The notes beneath the pieces were generated by a model. It was given only the letters and a program-made list of their open reading frames with translations. It searched no databases and was not told the DNA's origin. The translations under genes were made by a program, and so were the position numbers. DNA of 22,987 nucleotides from Albugo candida (lineage: Eukaryota > Oomycota > Peronosporomycetes > Albuginales > Albuginaceae): the NCBI GenBank assembly GCA_905220665.1, contig CAJNAR010000114.1, positions 1-22,987 of the forward strand, given 5' to 3'. Positions within the stretch are counted from its first letter, which is position 1. Each line of letters begins with the position of its first letter. Shown one piece after another: positions 1 through 10,639 of this stretch.

Positions 1-330
1 AGAGTATTTGATGCATTTGGAAATTGTCCAGTATCCGTCTCGTTGGCAGAATATCTCGAAAAAATTGGTAGTGTAAGAGCGCATTTTCACTCAAAAAGGA
101 TACAAAGCGACGCAGCATCGAATAAAAGTGTGTAATACTTAAGCGGGAAAATGAAGATCATTCTATTTTGAATGACGACGGCAGTCTGGAGGCTACCGGA
201 AATTGTGAATCGGAACCTTCGGTGACTCAGTCTAGACACGAGTTGAAACTTCTGTCATGTAACAGTACCTCAAACAAAAGGATAACTCTCACGTTATCGT
301 TGAAATTTAAATTACAGTGCACGGACGAAA
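1..330 (+). other. Unrecognised open frame entering from left edge, possible gene relic
   Basis: Frame 1 is open from the first base to a TAA at 133-135 (44 codons, beginning RVFDAFGNCPVSV). Frame 3 overlaps it and stays open from about 126 to a TAG near 330, giving a charged then Ser/Thr-rich tail (starts KCVILKRENEDHS, ends CTDEMY). Read together they look like the C-terminal end of a protein with one frameshift, which would match the decayed state of other genes in this window. I do not recognise the family. Both frames could be open by chance; there is no start codon in view because the feature runs off the edge. Confidence 0.25.
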
Positions 331-1490
331 TGTATTAGGATGAAACTAATAATTTGAATGGGTAAGCCAATATCGGGTGAAAGAGGACTTTTCTGGGAAT
401 ATTCTGTGATTGGACAAGCATGTATGCATGCAATTATGCAATTTCCTACAGGATCACGAGTCCATTATCTCAATCCGACTTACTTAAGTCTAATTTGTAT
501 CTGTTCACATTTGATCCTGCTACTTTTGATCACAGTATAGCGGTCATGATAAGTGATGAAGCTGAGGTTTCGTACCGAAAAAGTATGGTCTTCATATTGT
601 CAAGCTGCTGATGAACCATTTTTGGAGTACGTGAGAGAGAGTTCAGCTTCAGCGATTGTAGAAACATAAACACCGGATCCGAATTCTACGGATCGCAATC
701 TCGGCATACTGAAGGTGCTATACCTTACATATCGACCAGCCAGACTAAACGACTCGTAAGGTCACGGCATACTATATGAACGAGCACACTTAAAGTCAAA
801 TTTATCGAGGATCCAACATTATCTTTCGCACGATGTGGTATCGAATATTGTATCGAAAAATCTTTTCAGCTTCCATCGACACTCAATGAAGTATCAACGA
901 TATGATCAAATTCATTGTATGGACAGGATTGGATGTTCCGAACGACACTGGTCGATCGCAGAAACAGAAAGCTGGGGTACAAGTCGTTTATTATTGTGGC
1001 TGCGGAGTCAATACCATACCTCTTATGATAATTTTACGCGTCTAACTAACAAAGGGAGCGCGTGGGCGTGTTTTTATAGTGCCAGCTAAACATTTGGAGA
1101 AGACGGATACAAGGGGTAGCTTGATTCTGTATTCTCTTGTATGGTGCAAATAACATTCAACCCGAATTCGTTATAGCTCTGTTGCCGACTATCTGTCACC
1201 ATTGATATCAGACTTGAAGAATAGGAGGCCTCGTTCCTTGTAGTCTTTTTCTCCGTGCAACTGAACAATTTGTTTTTTATTGAAGTAATTGTTTCTTAAC
1301 TAACTTTTATACTTTTTTTGAAACGGTGTTACCCACATCATTCGAGTTACTGGTAAAGAAAGTGACAACAGTGTAATAGATGCGAAGTCATCACAAATTA
1401 GCTTTCTAGTTTCGAATTTCAAGCTTTTGTGTGAAAGCCTTGTTCGTGAAAGAATGTCGTAGTATAAAAAACTTGATGCTAGCTTACTTT
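331..1490. other. AT-rich stretch with no assignable feature
   Basis: Only short, unrelated open frames are present. The longest (835-1089, +, 84 codons) matches no family I know and has no supporting context. I see no tRNA, no repeat and no recognisable domain. T-rich runs at 1270-1320 suggest non-coding spacer. Confidence 0.5.
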
Positions 1491-1506
1491 TAGTTTGATC
1501 CCTTGG

Positions 1507-2190
1507 AACACTGAAAGCACTTCAAACTCTGTAATTTATCAGCACAGTCTCCCAAGATTTTTTTGGTTTGTTTTGCTTTTTCTATTTTGTCCAGAAACAC
1601 TGAACACACCCCCAGTTCTCAGCGGTATGGCAGCAAACTTTCATTATTCTGTCTTGCTTCTTCTATGCTCTACTAAAACACAGAGTAGATCCCGAACTAT
1701 CTACAAACTCTCTTGACAGTCTCGTTTATGTCGCTTGCGTTATGCTTCTTTTAAACGCTGAACACATTCCGAAGTCTCTGCAATTCCTCAGAGCAGCCTT
1801 GTCAATTTCTTCGGTAATGACGTTCTTGGTATGCTCTCCTAAAACACTCAACTCACACCCAGCTACTCAGCAAACACTCTTCGGTTTCTCTTGCTTCTTA
1901 TATCCTTTCCTCAAACACTCGGAGCTGCTCTTCAACCTCTCAACAAGGTCTCAGCAAACTCTTTTTGTTCACTTAAGCTTTCGTAGGCTCTTTTGGAACA
2001 CTCAGAACATTTCGAACTCTGAGCAAACTCTCTTTAAACTCTCTCCGGTACTGCTTATTTTTTTATGCTTCCCTTAAGCACTGAACACATTTGAAACTCT
2101 CAGCGATACCTAGCAAAACCTGTTCATACTGTCTTTTGATGAGGCTTACTGTATGTTTTCCTAAAACAGTGAATTCACTCCGATTCAACC
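1507..2190. repeat. Degenerate tandem repeat, about 82-bp period, nine copies
   Basis: Copies begin with variants of AACACTGAACACA at about 1507, 1596, 1677, 1754, 1843, 1914, 1997, 2077 and 2165, so the spacing varies from 71 to 89 bp. Each copy then carries a variant of CGAACTCTCAGC, a variant of AGCAAACTCT, and a pyrimidine-rich stretch ending in a variant of TATGCTCTCCT. The copies share only these islands and differ strongly between them, so the array is old and no longer homogenised. The + strand is pyrimidine-rich throughout, which leaves two + frames (1495-1716 and 1742-2077) free of stops; I regard these as by-products of composition. The array is unrelated in sequence to the 225-bp satellite further right. 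Confidence 0.75.
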
Positions 2191-2460
2191 ATCACGTGAA
2201 TCATATGGTATACTCTTTAAAGTTTTTTTTATCGTCCGGATTATTCTTCTCGTCGCGTGCCGATCGAATGTGTCACCAAAAAATGTGGCACCGCGATATC
2301 GAACCCGATGGAGATTATTGACGAATTCAGAGATCATTGAGGTGGTGTCATGGGCTCGTTTATACCTACCAGACCGACTCGGATGGTCCATGTGAAATAA
2401 ATAAATAAAGCTACTGTATTCTATTCAAGTTTCCCTCTGCGCAGAAGAGCAAGATCGTCT
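2190..2460. other. Spacer with AATAAA cluster before the LINE relic
   Basis: Nothing coding is recognised. At 2396-2409 there are three overlapping AATAAA hexamers (AATAAATAAATAAA). They could be a polyadenylation region, or the short TAAA-type tail of a non-LTR element or the remains of an LTR; no partner repeat is visible in this window to decide. A - strand frame at 2185-2391 is open but unrecognised. Confidence 0.35.
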
Positions 2461-5170
2461 CTCAATTACTCGCTAGTATGACTGAGATGGCGGAAGCGAT
2501 CAAGCACATGCGGAATAGTTTTTTCAAGGTATGGATAGACAACCAACTTTATTTTATCATCTTGATCCAGAATCGCTTGGCGAGTGTCGAAGAGCGTTTT
2601 CGAGTATCAGCACGAAAGAGGTATTTTATTTCGATCACAACGTCACTCAGCAATCACACTTTTATACAAAAAAAGATCTCAAGGTGATCCTGGCAACTAA
2701 CGACCGGTCGCACTATTTTTTGTCGATATCAAGTACTTTCAATAATATTGGCGCATCGATTGCGACGTTTTTTGCCAAAATCGATCCATCAAGATCAAAA
2801 GCATTTGTGCGAAGAAGATCGATACATCACCATATTCGACATCTCACCGACATTCAAGACAGAGTCACTCATCGTAAGAAGGAAGATATGAGACTTTGAG
2901 AAAGCTTACGATCGAGCCAATTGGATGTACATGTTTCGCGCTTTGGAAAAGATGGGCGTTGGAAAAAGTTTCATCGACTGGATCGTCTTTTATACAATAA
3001 CACAAAGGCGAAGTCAATGATTAATGGACATATCACACCGTCCATTACACCACAACGTGGAGTGAAACAAGGTGATTCTCTCTCAGCATTACTTTTCCTG
3101 ATGACGATCGAACCTTTGAGAAATTTACATCTACAACATGAAAATGGTATTTAAATTAATGGAACGACTGTCGCATCTGGATTGTTTATTGCGGACGATT
3201 CGACATTGCTTTCAGAGATATCAAATGGTATTTTGACGCAACTCGAATTCGTTCAAGTTTATTGCGATGGATCTGGTGCGAATTCAAACTTGAGTACACC
3301 ATCTTTGCTCTCGTCGAATCGGACCATGCCGTGTCTACGTATTCCCAATTTGACATTAATGGGTCCGAAGGATTCGATCTAGTATTTGAGTATTCCGTTC
3401 GGCCAAACACCGACTCATTCGATGGTTATTTCAACTCTCTACAAGCGTTTTTACGATGGGTTTGGTGTATAGTTTCGACAAATGCTCGTGGTCGACTACT
3501 GTTTGCGCGGACGATGATTTTATCACGCTTGTGGCATTACACGATGCACGTTGATATACCAGCAGTGACTATTCGACAGCGGCAATCGATGTTAATTGGA
3601 TTTGTGCTTGGTCGGAAGCACAAAAAAGATTGAAAACATGATCACCCACTCAGCAAAGAATTTTTATATCTTCACCTCAAGATGGTGGACTACAAGTTCC
3701 TTTTTTTGTGGGACGACTAAAGCTACAACTTATTCAATTCCTTCAGCAGTTCGCATCTGATGCGTCAACAATTATATCTGCGAAATGGAAAACTGCTTCG
3801 ACGGAATAATTTACAACTTATCCAACCATGCATTGGACCACACAAGCTAATGGATATGTTCATCCAGCACACCAAATAGACATGGAAAAATGGTTCAATG
3901 GGAGAGCATATCGTCATGGTGGAAACACGCATTTTAATGTGCCATCAGTTGAATTGGAGCATTACAATATCAGAAGTGAATGTTTCACAACGCTGTCAGT
4001 ACTACATTGAACAACCGATGTGGTTTCAATGCGACGAAGAATTACACTATGCAGCTGCTACTCGGAATCCGAGCACGCAGAATATTTGCTACAATTTTGT
4101 ATGGCGGACGAACCACATCGCACATTTCGAAAAACATTTGCTTCACTTTTCGACTTTGGACTTTGCGAGACTTTTTTTCGTGAAAGTGACACATGGCGAA
4201 CGAAGGAAGATTTCGTCGCCAACTATTACAGCGAAAAGAGCTCAACACATCGAATTTGGCTGAAATTTTTTTATTGGGTCGACTTTACAATGAAGTCACT
4301 CAGATACTCTAGCGTACTAACTCGACGATTGCTCTCATAACTTGATTTTAACGAAGCACAAGTGGTAGCTCGTTTCATGTGGGAGTACAAAGCACGGAGA
4401 CAAAACATTATTCTCCATGTATTCTAAGTTGACAACTCTAACCAATCGTCTAAAAACCTCTCCGATCAACCAAGGGTCATCCGATGTTGACACATTGGCC
4501 ATCACGGGAGAAATCGTGCGCAATCGACTCAGAACTAGTTATAACATTCATGGCCCGGTATATTTGAAGCCGCGTCTTGCACAATTTTGAAGATCTACAG
4601 TTTGGTCTGGTCTTTCGGATATTACCAATTCGATCTCGTTTCTGGTTTTTAAAGCTAAGCAGCCGGACCTTATCTTATGTACGTAGCCCTCGTGTGAGGC
4701 AGTAGAATCCGATCAACATGTTTTTCTCCAGTGCGATCAAACGGCACAATTATGGCGAAAATTACTCCCTAGTTGGGATCAATTCTCCTCATTCCGACCA
4801 CGTTGGACGCATATCGCATGTGCAATCATACCAGCACTACGGCCGGATTGAAAAGAATATCAGCAAATTATATCAGATTTATGACTTTCATTGCAAGCAG
4901 TGACGCTGCATTTCGTCTGGACTGATCGGAATCATCGTCTGTTAGATCAGCGATCAGCAACTCCGACAGTTCCAGTACTTTCCGTGATCTACACCACGTC
5001 TAGTGCGCACGTTCGATACTTTCATAGACATTGTTACAATCAAGACGAACGTATTCGGCTTGCAAAGGTGTTGGACTAACTCGCAACGCAGAAATATTTG
5101 GTTGGTTTTTCGGAATTTGAAGATCATTGCTGCAGGTACGACACAGGCGAGTCGAAATGCAAGTGCAACC
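2460..5170 (+). pseudogene. Decayed LINE (non-LTR) reverse transcriptase ORF2
   Basis: Pieces of a LINE ORF2 protein follow one another in the right order but in changing frames. First comes a pre-RT segment (IKHMRNS near 2497; RSIHHHIRHL near 2817). RT motif A reads FEKAYDRANW at about 2895-2924. The motif B region (SITPQRGVKQGDSLS, about 3039-3083) is followed by a TAA at 3152-3154. Motif C reads FIADDSTLL at about 3185-3211 in the same frame. The thumb/C-terminal part (GRLLFARTMILSRLWHY, about 3490-3540) lies in another frame. Further parts are FASLFDFGLCETFF near 4140-4180, a zinc-finger-like ESDQHVFLQCD near 4707-4740, and TLHFVWTDRNHR near 4900-4935. I find no upstream apurinic endonuclease domain, so the copy is 5'-truncated or that part is beyond recognition. 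Many stops and frameshifts make it dead. It ends against the BIG-type gene relic. Confidence 0.85.
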
Positions 5171-5339
5171 CGGATCCTTCTCTTAGTTGGATGGCTCCGC
5201 TCACCGTAATATGGCGCACAACAATTTACAAAACAGGGTACTTTTAGAACATTTTACAACTTTCAACTTTGATCAGTTACATGATGGATACAGTATCGTC
5301 CTGATGTGATGAAAGCTTCCGCAATACAACACTATCAAC

Positions 5340-7795
5340 GAGAGGACATATTATCATCTCTCAGAGGTATTTTCACGAAAAGTGCGTCTGCAGGTGATCC
5401 GTTCTCCTTATCGTAAAGCACAGACGAGCTCGAATATGATTACGACGTTGATGATCAATCGTCTTTCTCCTCGTTGTGTTTACCCTATTCTTCCGTGAGC
5501 AGCTCTCCAAGAACTGGTGATCTTCCAGAATCTCTTGGCCTTCAAGTTGACACACAGCGGGGGTCAGGACAAACTCGACCGCGTCGACTAATACACCCAT
5601 TATCGGAAATAAATGATTCATGACACTTTTCTTGCCCATTTGAAAGCCTAGAACAGCACAAACAGTCTTCTAGCCCGACTTTATATTCTCAACTCGGGCG
5701 AAGGTCTCATTCTCCATGCAAAGAAGGACGATTTCACGTATGTTCCAAATTCAATGCATGCGCCATAACGACTATTAATGGATTGAGAAAACGTCGTTGA
5801 TGTAAAAACTTTTAGCTCTTCCCACTCTTCATACTAAGCTGTTTGAGAGAATTAATGGCGTACATTGCAACGGACAGTCTCATGCCTAATGGTCGTAGAA
5901 TGCCTGGAAAACACCTTTGAATGCTAACCCCTACCACACGCGACCACGTATGTATATTTTTCAGCGACTTCGACCACTTTCTGGAGGCAATTCACGCGAG
6001 GTAAGCTTGACATTAAAAAGGTGCGCTGGAATCTGAATGTCAAAGTGGAACGGCGACACGATTGTTACTAATTCACAAAGAATCACTGTGGAATACCACA
6101 CAATTGCTGGGTAAATTCCTGAACCGCAGTATCATTGAGATATATCGAGCTCCTCAACGCGGATCTCTTGCAAGTGAGTCAATTTCCGCCAGAAGTTATG
6201 CTGAATTTTCATTTCTTCACTGCGATTTGATCGTCTGTGGCGATTGCAACTGGATATGGCGATAAACTTAATTTTGTGCACATAAGCGATACAAAAACTC
6301 GGCTTCCGCTCTGATTCCATAAAGCTGAATTTTCGCTAATTGGGAGACACATTGATTAATATCACTCCACGCGTTCATGAGGAAATTGCCTTCCTTCTCA
6401 CTCATGGAAAATAACTGCTTGTTCGCGTCGATATTCTTCAGCCGAATGGATAGAGATCCAATCGTTTGGATTGCTGTGAATTTCGACAAGACAATCACAA
6501 ACGCGTCGCGTTCCGCTGCCATTTCGAGACGGGAACACAAATGAATTCTTTCTTTGAGTGAGCTTATACACAAGTCGATCGCCACAGACGCTTTAATGGA
6601 TTCGAATGTTACGGAACAACACGCTAATTGCGGCGCCCAAAGGGTCTCAAACATGGGAATCACGTGACTCAGATCCGCTAATTGATCGATTTCCTGATTC
6701 TTTTCGATAATTTCGCGTTGCCATCACTTTCATGAGGCGAATGAATTGCAGAAATCAGACGTTGAAGCGGTCATTCTGATTGGATGACCATATCACTCCC
6801 TTGAACCTTTTTATTGGATCATTCAGTGCACTCGAAGCTCCACAGAAGGAACTCTTATCGGACGTTGGGCGTTTCGATACATCATTGAGATCATCTTTGG
6901 CATATAATTCATCGTCCGCTTTAAATAAATCTGTAGAGCTTTAGTTCGAATGTAAATACCACACGAAGATTTTTAAGGAAGATTCTATCCAATATTGATT
7001 TCAAGATTGTTGCGCATAAAGCTCCCTTGATCCATCCTCTTCTCTTCCATTACACCCGGATTGTGTAAATCAGTTTGAAGATGATAAGATAAACGCAGTA
7101 TCGGCGCTTGGTAATACATTCACACCACAATGTTGAAGATATCGTCGGCAAATTTGTCCATAATTCGATCGCTTTGCTGTGCTCCCAGAAAGCTGAAATT
7201 TCAATGCCCGCTATGGTACAAGGGCTCGCGTCCAAGAAATTCGACGATTTCGTTTTTGACAATTGATAAAGATGCTTTAGTGTCGATAGAGTGTGCTGTT
7301 TCCTCAAGAGATTAAGCGATTACAGTGAGACATTCCAAGCATATTGATTGTGATTGCTGAATTATTTTGTATCATTTTTTGTCGCGCGCTGACAATACGA
7401 GACCATACACAAGATGGACGATACATCGGAAGGAATTGGAGCTGACCCAATCGCGGTCGTAATTGAGAAATAGTTCCTCCAGAAATGCTGCCTCTTCACA
7501 TTCGGGGTGGAGGACTTGGAGAACGAGCATTTTGTGGTCGAATGGACGTGATGTAAATCTCGATGGGGTGAGCTTTTACGAGATCAAAGGCTCCATGATC
7601 TTCCGCTTGGTGCTTTATCTGCATCGACATCTTCATCGCTTCGGATTTCTCCTCTTCGGCATGTCTTGAATCAACTTTGACATGAAATTGTTCTGCCAGT
7701 ATACAGAGTGATGGAGTCGGTATACGTATGGGCCCGTCGGTATAGTTCCAATCGGTATACATTTTAGCCAGTCGTTCAGCCAGTCTGATCAGCAT
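5340..7795 (-). pseudogene. BIG-type Sec7 Arf guanine-exchange factor, pseudogene
   Basis: Intact relatives load GTP onto Arf at the trans-Golgi/endosome. On the - strand, segments match the family in order but in shifting frames: a HUS-region piece (7496-7795); a HUS box with NYDRDW where relatives have NYDCD (about 7445-7468), preceded by EEAAFLEELFL; SLEET near 7300; and Sec7 pieces KNEIVEFLGREPL (about 7220-7260), ALKFQLSG then AQQSDRIMDKFADDIFN (about 7130-7205), PSADTAFIL, TDLHNPGVMEEKRM (about 7035-7075) and MRNN (about 7010). Then follows a 131-codon open block (6268-6663; MFETLWAPQL, ERDAF, the KNID motif and SDINQCVSQL) matching the HDS region. Later fragments are LQKVVEVAE (about 5965-5990), VAMYAINSLKQLS (about 5833-5872) and ENIKSG near 5680-5697. 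The Sec7 part lacks about 40 residues and the loop that should carry the catalytic glutamate. The family call is firm; whether this is a decayed duplicate or the sole copy cannot be told here. Confidence 0.85.
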
Positions 7796-7799
7796 ACTT

Positions 7800-9520
7800 T
7801 TCAGATGAAATCACGATATACGTATACATAACGCATCGTGAAGATCAAAACGACGCAATATAAATTCTACCCCCTCTTATAGTCGAGCCGGCCATCCGAC
7901 AACCATTAGAAGCAAACACGTATCCTATACAAGACGTAACAGTAGAATGCAAAGTTGCAACCATAAAAACGTACTCTAGTGGAACGGGTATTTCATTGAA
8001 AGGGAAGTGGTTCACCTCGCACGTTGAGACAAACTGCAGTTTGTCAATATCAATGGAGGGTGTGGTGGTAGCGCTGAAAAGCTACTGGAGCAAAGGAATC
8101 GCCAAGTGCCAAATGTGATGTGTTTCCATCGGCGATTGTTGGCTACTAGAAAGAATTATGTATAAACTAGCGTATACCATTTTTTATATATAACTTACAA
8201 GATAGGTAAACAGTGTACGTTGTCTTGCGGGTAGAGAGCACTCCCTACTTTCCGCAACTCTACATCGTCAAGTTTGATATAATCATTTATTAGAGAATAC
8301 AACCAGACCTGATAGATATATCCTATGTCGTATATTATAAGATTACACAGTTCCATGTACAGTGCTCACCTCATGATTTCATAATTGAGCCAGTCTTGAG
8401 CCCAGAAACGGGGACAAACGTCTGATCCATTTGATGTAGTTTGATGATTGAATGAAACATTGTTAGGATTCTCACGCAAACACTTAGACGAACAGACTAG
8501 AGAGCTGAATTTTCTAAGCTTTCGACATTATACACATAAATACATATGTGATAAGCAACGGTAAACTATGCACTGAGTTTTCTCATGCAACCTTGTTGTG
8601 ACGATCGCATTCGATGATCATTTATTAGCTAATTTAGCACCGTACCTACTCAACTACTGTAAAGTCCTTGATGGACCACCCAGACTGCTCATGGTACAAA
8701 GTGACTGCTTTTTATACAATCGTATGGGTTTTGTTCAGTCACATACTCGGATCGGACATTGGCAGCAAAGTATCATGTGCTCAAGAATTAGCCATGGTAC
8801 GCAGTTGCATCAGAATATGCTGAAAGAAAGAGTCCATAATTTCCGGTACATCAATCCAGCTGATTGCACGTATCGCCATGTATACTACGGATATTGAAGT
8901 GGCTACCTCTAGTCTATACGCAAGAGATACAAATAAACGATATAATTTACTGAACAGATTCGACCGTTTAACCTTTGCTGACTAGATTCTCCAAATGCTT
9001 TCCCGTCCTATCTCATTAGATTCTGTCAACTTGAACCCCCGTTCTTTCAAGCAATTTTAGACAATATGAAGCACTTGTTTCACACACTTAAGAGCCGTTT
9101 AATCCCCCACAATCCTCACGTTCTAAAAGACAAAAAATGTATGTGTGAACGCATGCACAGGAAGCGGGGAAACACTAGCATTCGTTCCATCAGACTACTA
9201 GCATTCATTCCGTTAGACCAAACTTTGTATCGTAACATTGTAAACAGCAAAAAAGCTACACCCACCTTCCGACAATCACAATACTAACCGAAAAGAAGTA
9301 GCCATAATTTATCGCCTTCTAGAAAGCTCGCGGAGCAGATTCGTTCCTTAGGCGAGCAGTTATTTGAAAGTGGATAACCACAAGTATTAAGGGGCCTCTT
9401 GTGGGAGGTATGCAATAGAAATGAATTTACATACATTTATTTATGAAATAAGGGAAAAATGACTCTATATTGTAGGCAGTGGGCACACCGAAGCGGTCCT
9501 CGATATCTGAAAGAGCTTAA
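7800..9520. other. Unassigned degenerate stretch between two gene relics
   Basis: The longest open frame is 8598-8897 (+, 99 codons); I do not recognise it and it has no domain motif. A perfect 18-bp palindrome lies at 8028-8045 (centre CTGCAG). TATA-rich sequence occurs near 8180-8200. The part just above 7800 could hold the upstream end of the BIG-type gene, but I could not match it. Confidence 0.45.
8028..8045. repeat. Perfect 18-bp palindrome
   Basis: GACAAACTGCAGTTTGTC is its own reverse complement, with no spacer. It lies in unassigned sequence. A nine-pair perfect palindrome is mildly unexpected in a window this size, but chance remains a reasonable explanation. No hairpin-dependent gene is visible next to it. 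Confidence 0.6.
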
Positions 9521-9523
9521 AGA

Positions 9524-10620
9524 ATGAAAAAAACACCTTCAAATGTCGACGACTGCGGTCATGATGAAGCCTATACGCGGCTGCATTCGGGATCAAGTAG
9601 ACAATTGACAAGATTACACAATAAGTACCGAAACCGTGAAGAACAGGGCCATTCTCGGCCAGATGTAATGGTAAGAAATATTGATCTACCGGATGCGGAC
9701 TGGACTCTGCAGTACGATCCGCAGCAAGATCCCAGTTTGTTTATCCTTCGAATTGGTCGTACAGCACGTGCTTGACGTTCCGGGAACGCATATACATCCA
9801 TTTCACAAAGAAAAGCGTCTACATCAAGTATGTACCTTTTCGCAAAGTACTACCTGAGCAATTGGCCGAGTTTTTTTAACTCAGAGTTACTGAAAGTAGT
9901 GAAAGCTACCGTTTCCACTGTCAAGACGTTAATCACTCAAAACCGTGATTTTCTAGAGGATGAAATTGGAGCTTCCATCGCGTTTGTTTGTACAAAGAAC
10001 AACAAGGCCAATTCATCTTTTTGCTTCCAGAGTCTAAGTTTTGCTCGTGTTTCTCGGGATGTGCTGTGCTTCAATTACGAAAAACCATGAAAATTCTCAA
10101 GTACAAAATCCCACTGGAACCTGCAAAGGATATCGACATATCACAAATCGAATGCAAAAAAAAACTTGCAGGAGAATAACATCAGAAGAAACTAGTAATT
10201 ATGCAAAATTCCGAGCAGAACGAAACGTCAAAAAGAGTTACCAGACTTCCTAAAGAATAAGGAAATATGACAAAGAATTCAAGACGAAGAAAAGGAGAAG
10301 GGCTTGCATCAACAAATCCTACACGAATAGGATGAACTAGCAGAGGAAGAACGGATGTGCAATAATCTCAAACTTGACAGGAACACTGAAAATGATCACG
10401 AGCAAGTGTTACTCTATAAGAAAACAGCAAATGATCAAGTGGATGGATTTATAGAAACGGAAACGGTTAAAGGTGGTTGATGGTATCAAAAAGGATTCCA
10501 AGCTCGACAATAACTCACGAAGAAAAGTTAGCTCAACATCTCAAAGCACAGGAGCGAAAATTACACATACGACAGCGTAATAAAAAGAGGCTACAATGAG
10601 ACAGAATCAAAAACCACAAA
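9524..10620 (+). pseudogene. SPB4: SPB4/DDX55-type DEAD-box RNA helicase, C-terminal relic
   Basis: Intact SPB4/DDX55 helicases act in the nucleolus in large-subunit rRNA maturation. The relic opens inside the second RecA-like domain: 9524-9775 stays in frame through YNKYRN-like sequence, a motif V variant ([11 protein letters not shown], where relatives have ARGID), YDPQQDP and a motif VI variant LRIGRTARA with His replaced by Leu. A TGA at 9773-9775 sits exactly where relatives continue with GRxG. The family-specific C-terminal part follows in other frames: NRDFLEDE with AFV (about 9940-9985), YKEQQGQFIFLL (about 9991-10026), AKDIDISQI (about 10122-10148) and DELAEEERMCNNLKL near 10330-10375, then Lys/Glu-rich sequence to about 10620. 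The tail motifs separate this from other DEAD-box families. Domain 1 with the Walker A and DEAD box is absent. The gene symbol marks family identity; the copy is dead. Confidence 0.8.
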
Positions 10621-10639
10621 GAAGACGATGAGATCTATC

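Noticed and set aside
1495..2077. Open + frames of 73 and 111 codons
   Set aside because: They lie inside the degenerate 82-bp tandem array, whose pyrimidine-rich strand has few stops; the translation is low-complexity and matches no family.
5373..5639. 88-codon - frame as an independent small gene
   Set aside because: Its first part (DAVEFVLTPAVCQLEGQ) fits the HDS region of the BIG-type relic immediately upstream, so it is a fragment of that pseudogene.
8231..8264. Possible tRNA or hairpin RNA (GTAGAG...CTCTAC)
   Set aside because: Only a six-pair stem is present; no cloverleaf, anticodon arm or T-arm could be drawn.
8598..8897. 99-codon + frame as a genuine gene
   Set aside because: No family match, no context and surrounding sequence decayed; an open frame of this length is unremarkable in 23 kb read in six frames.
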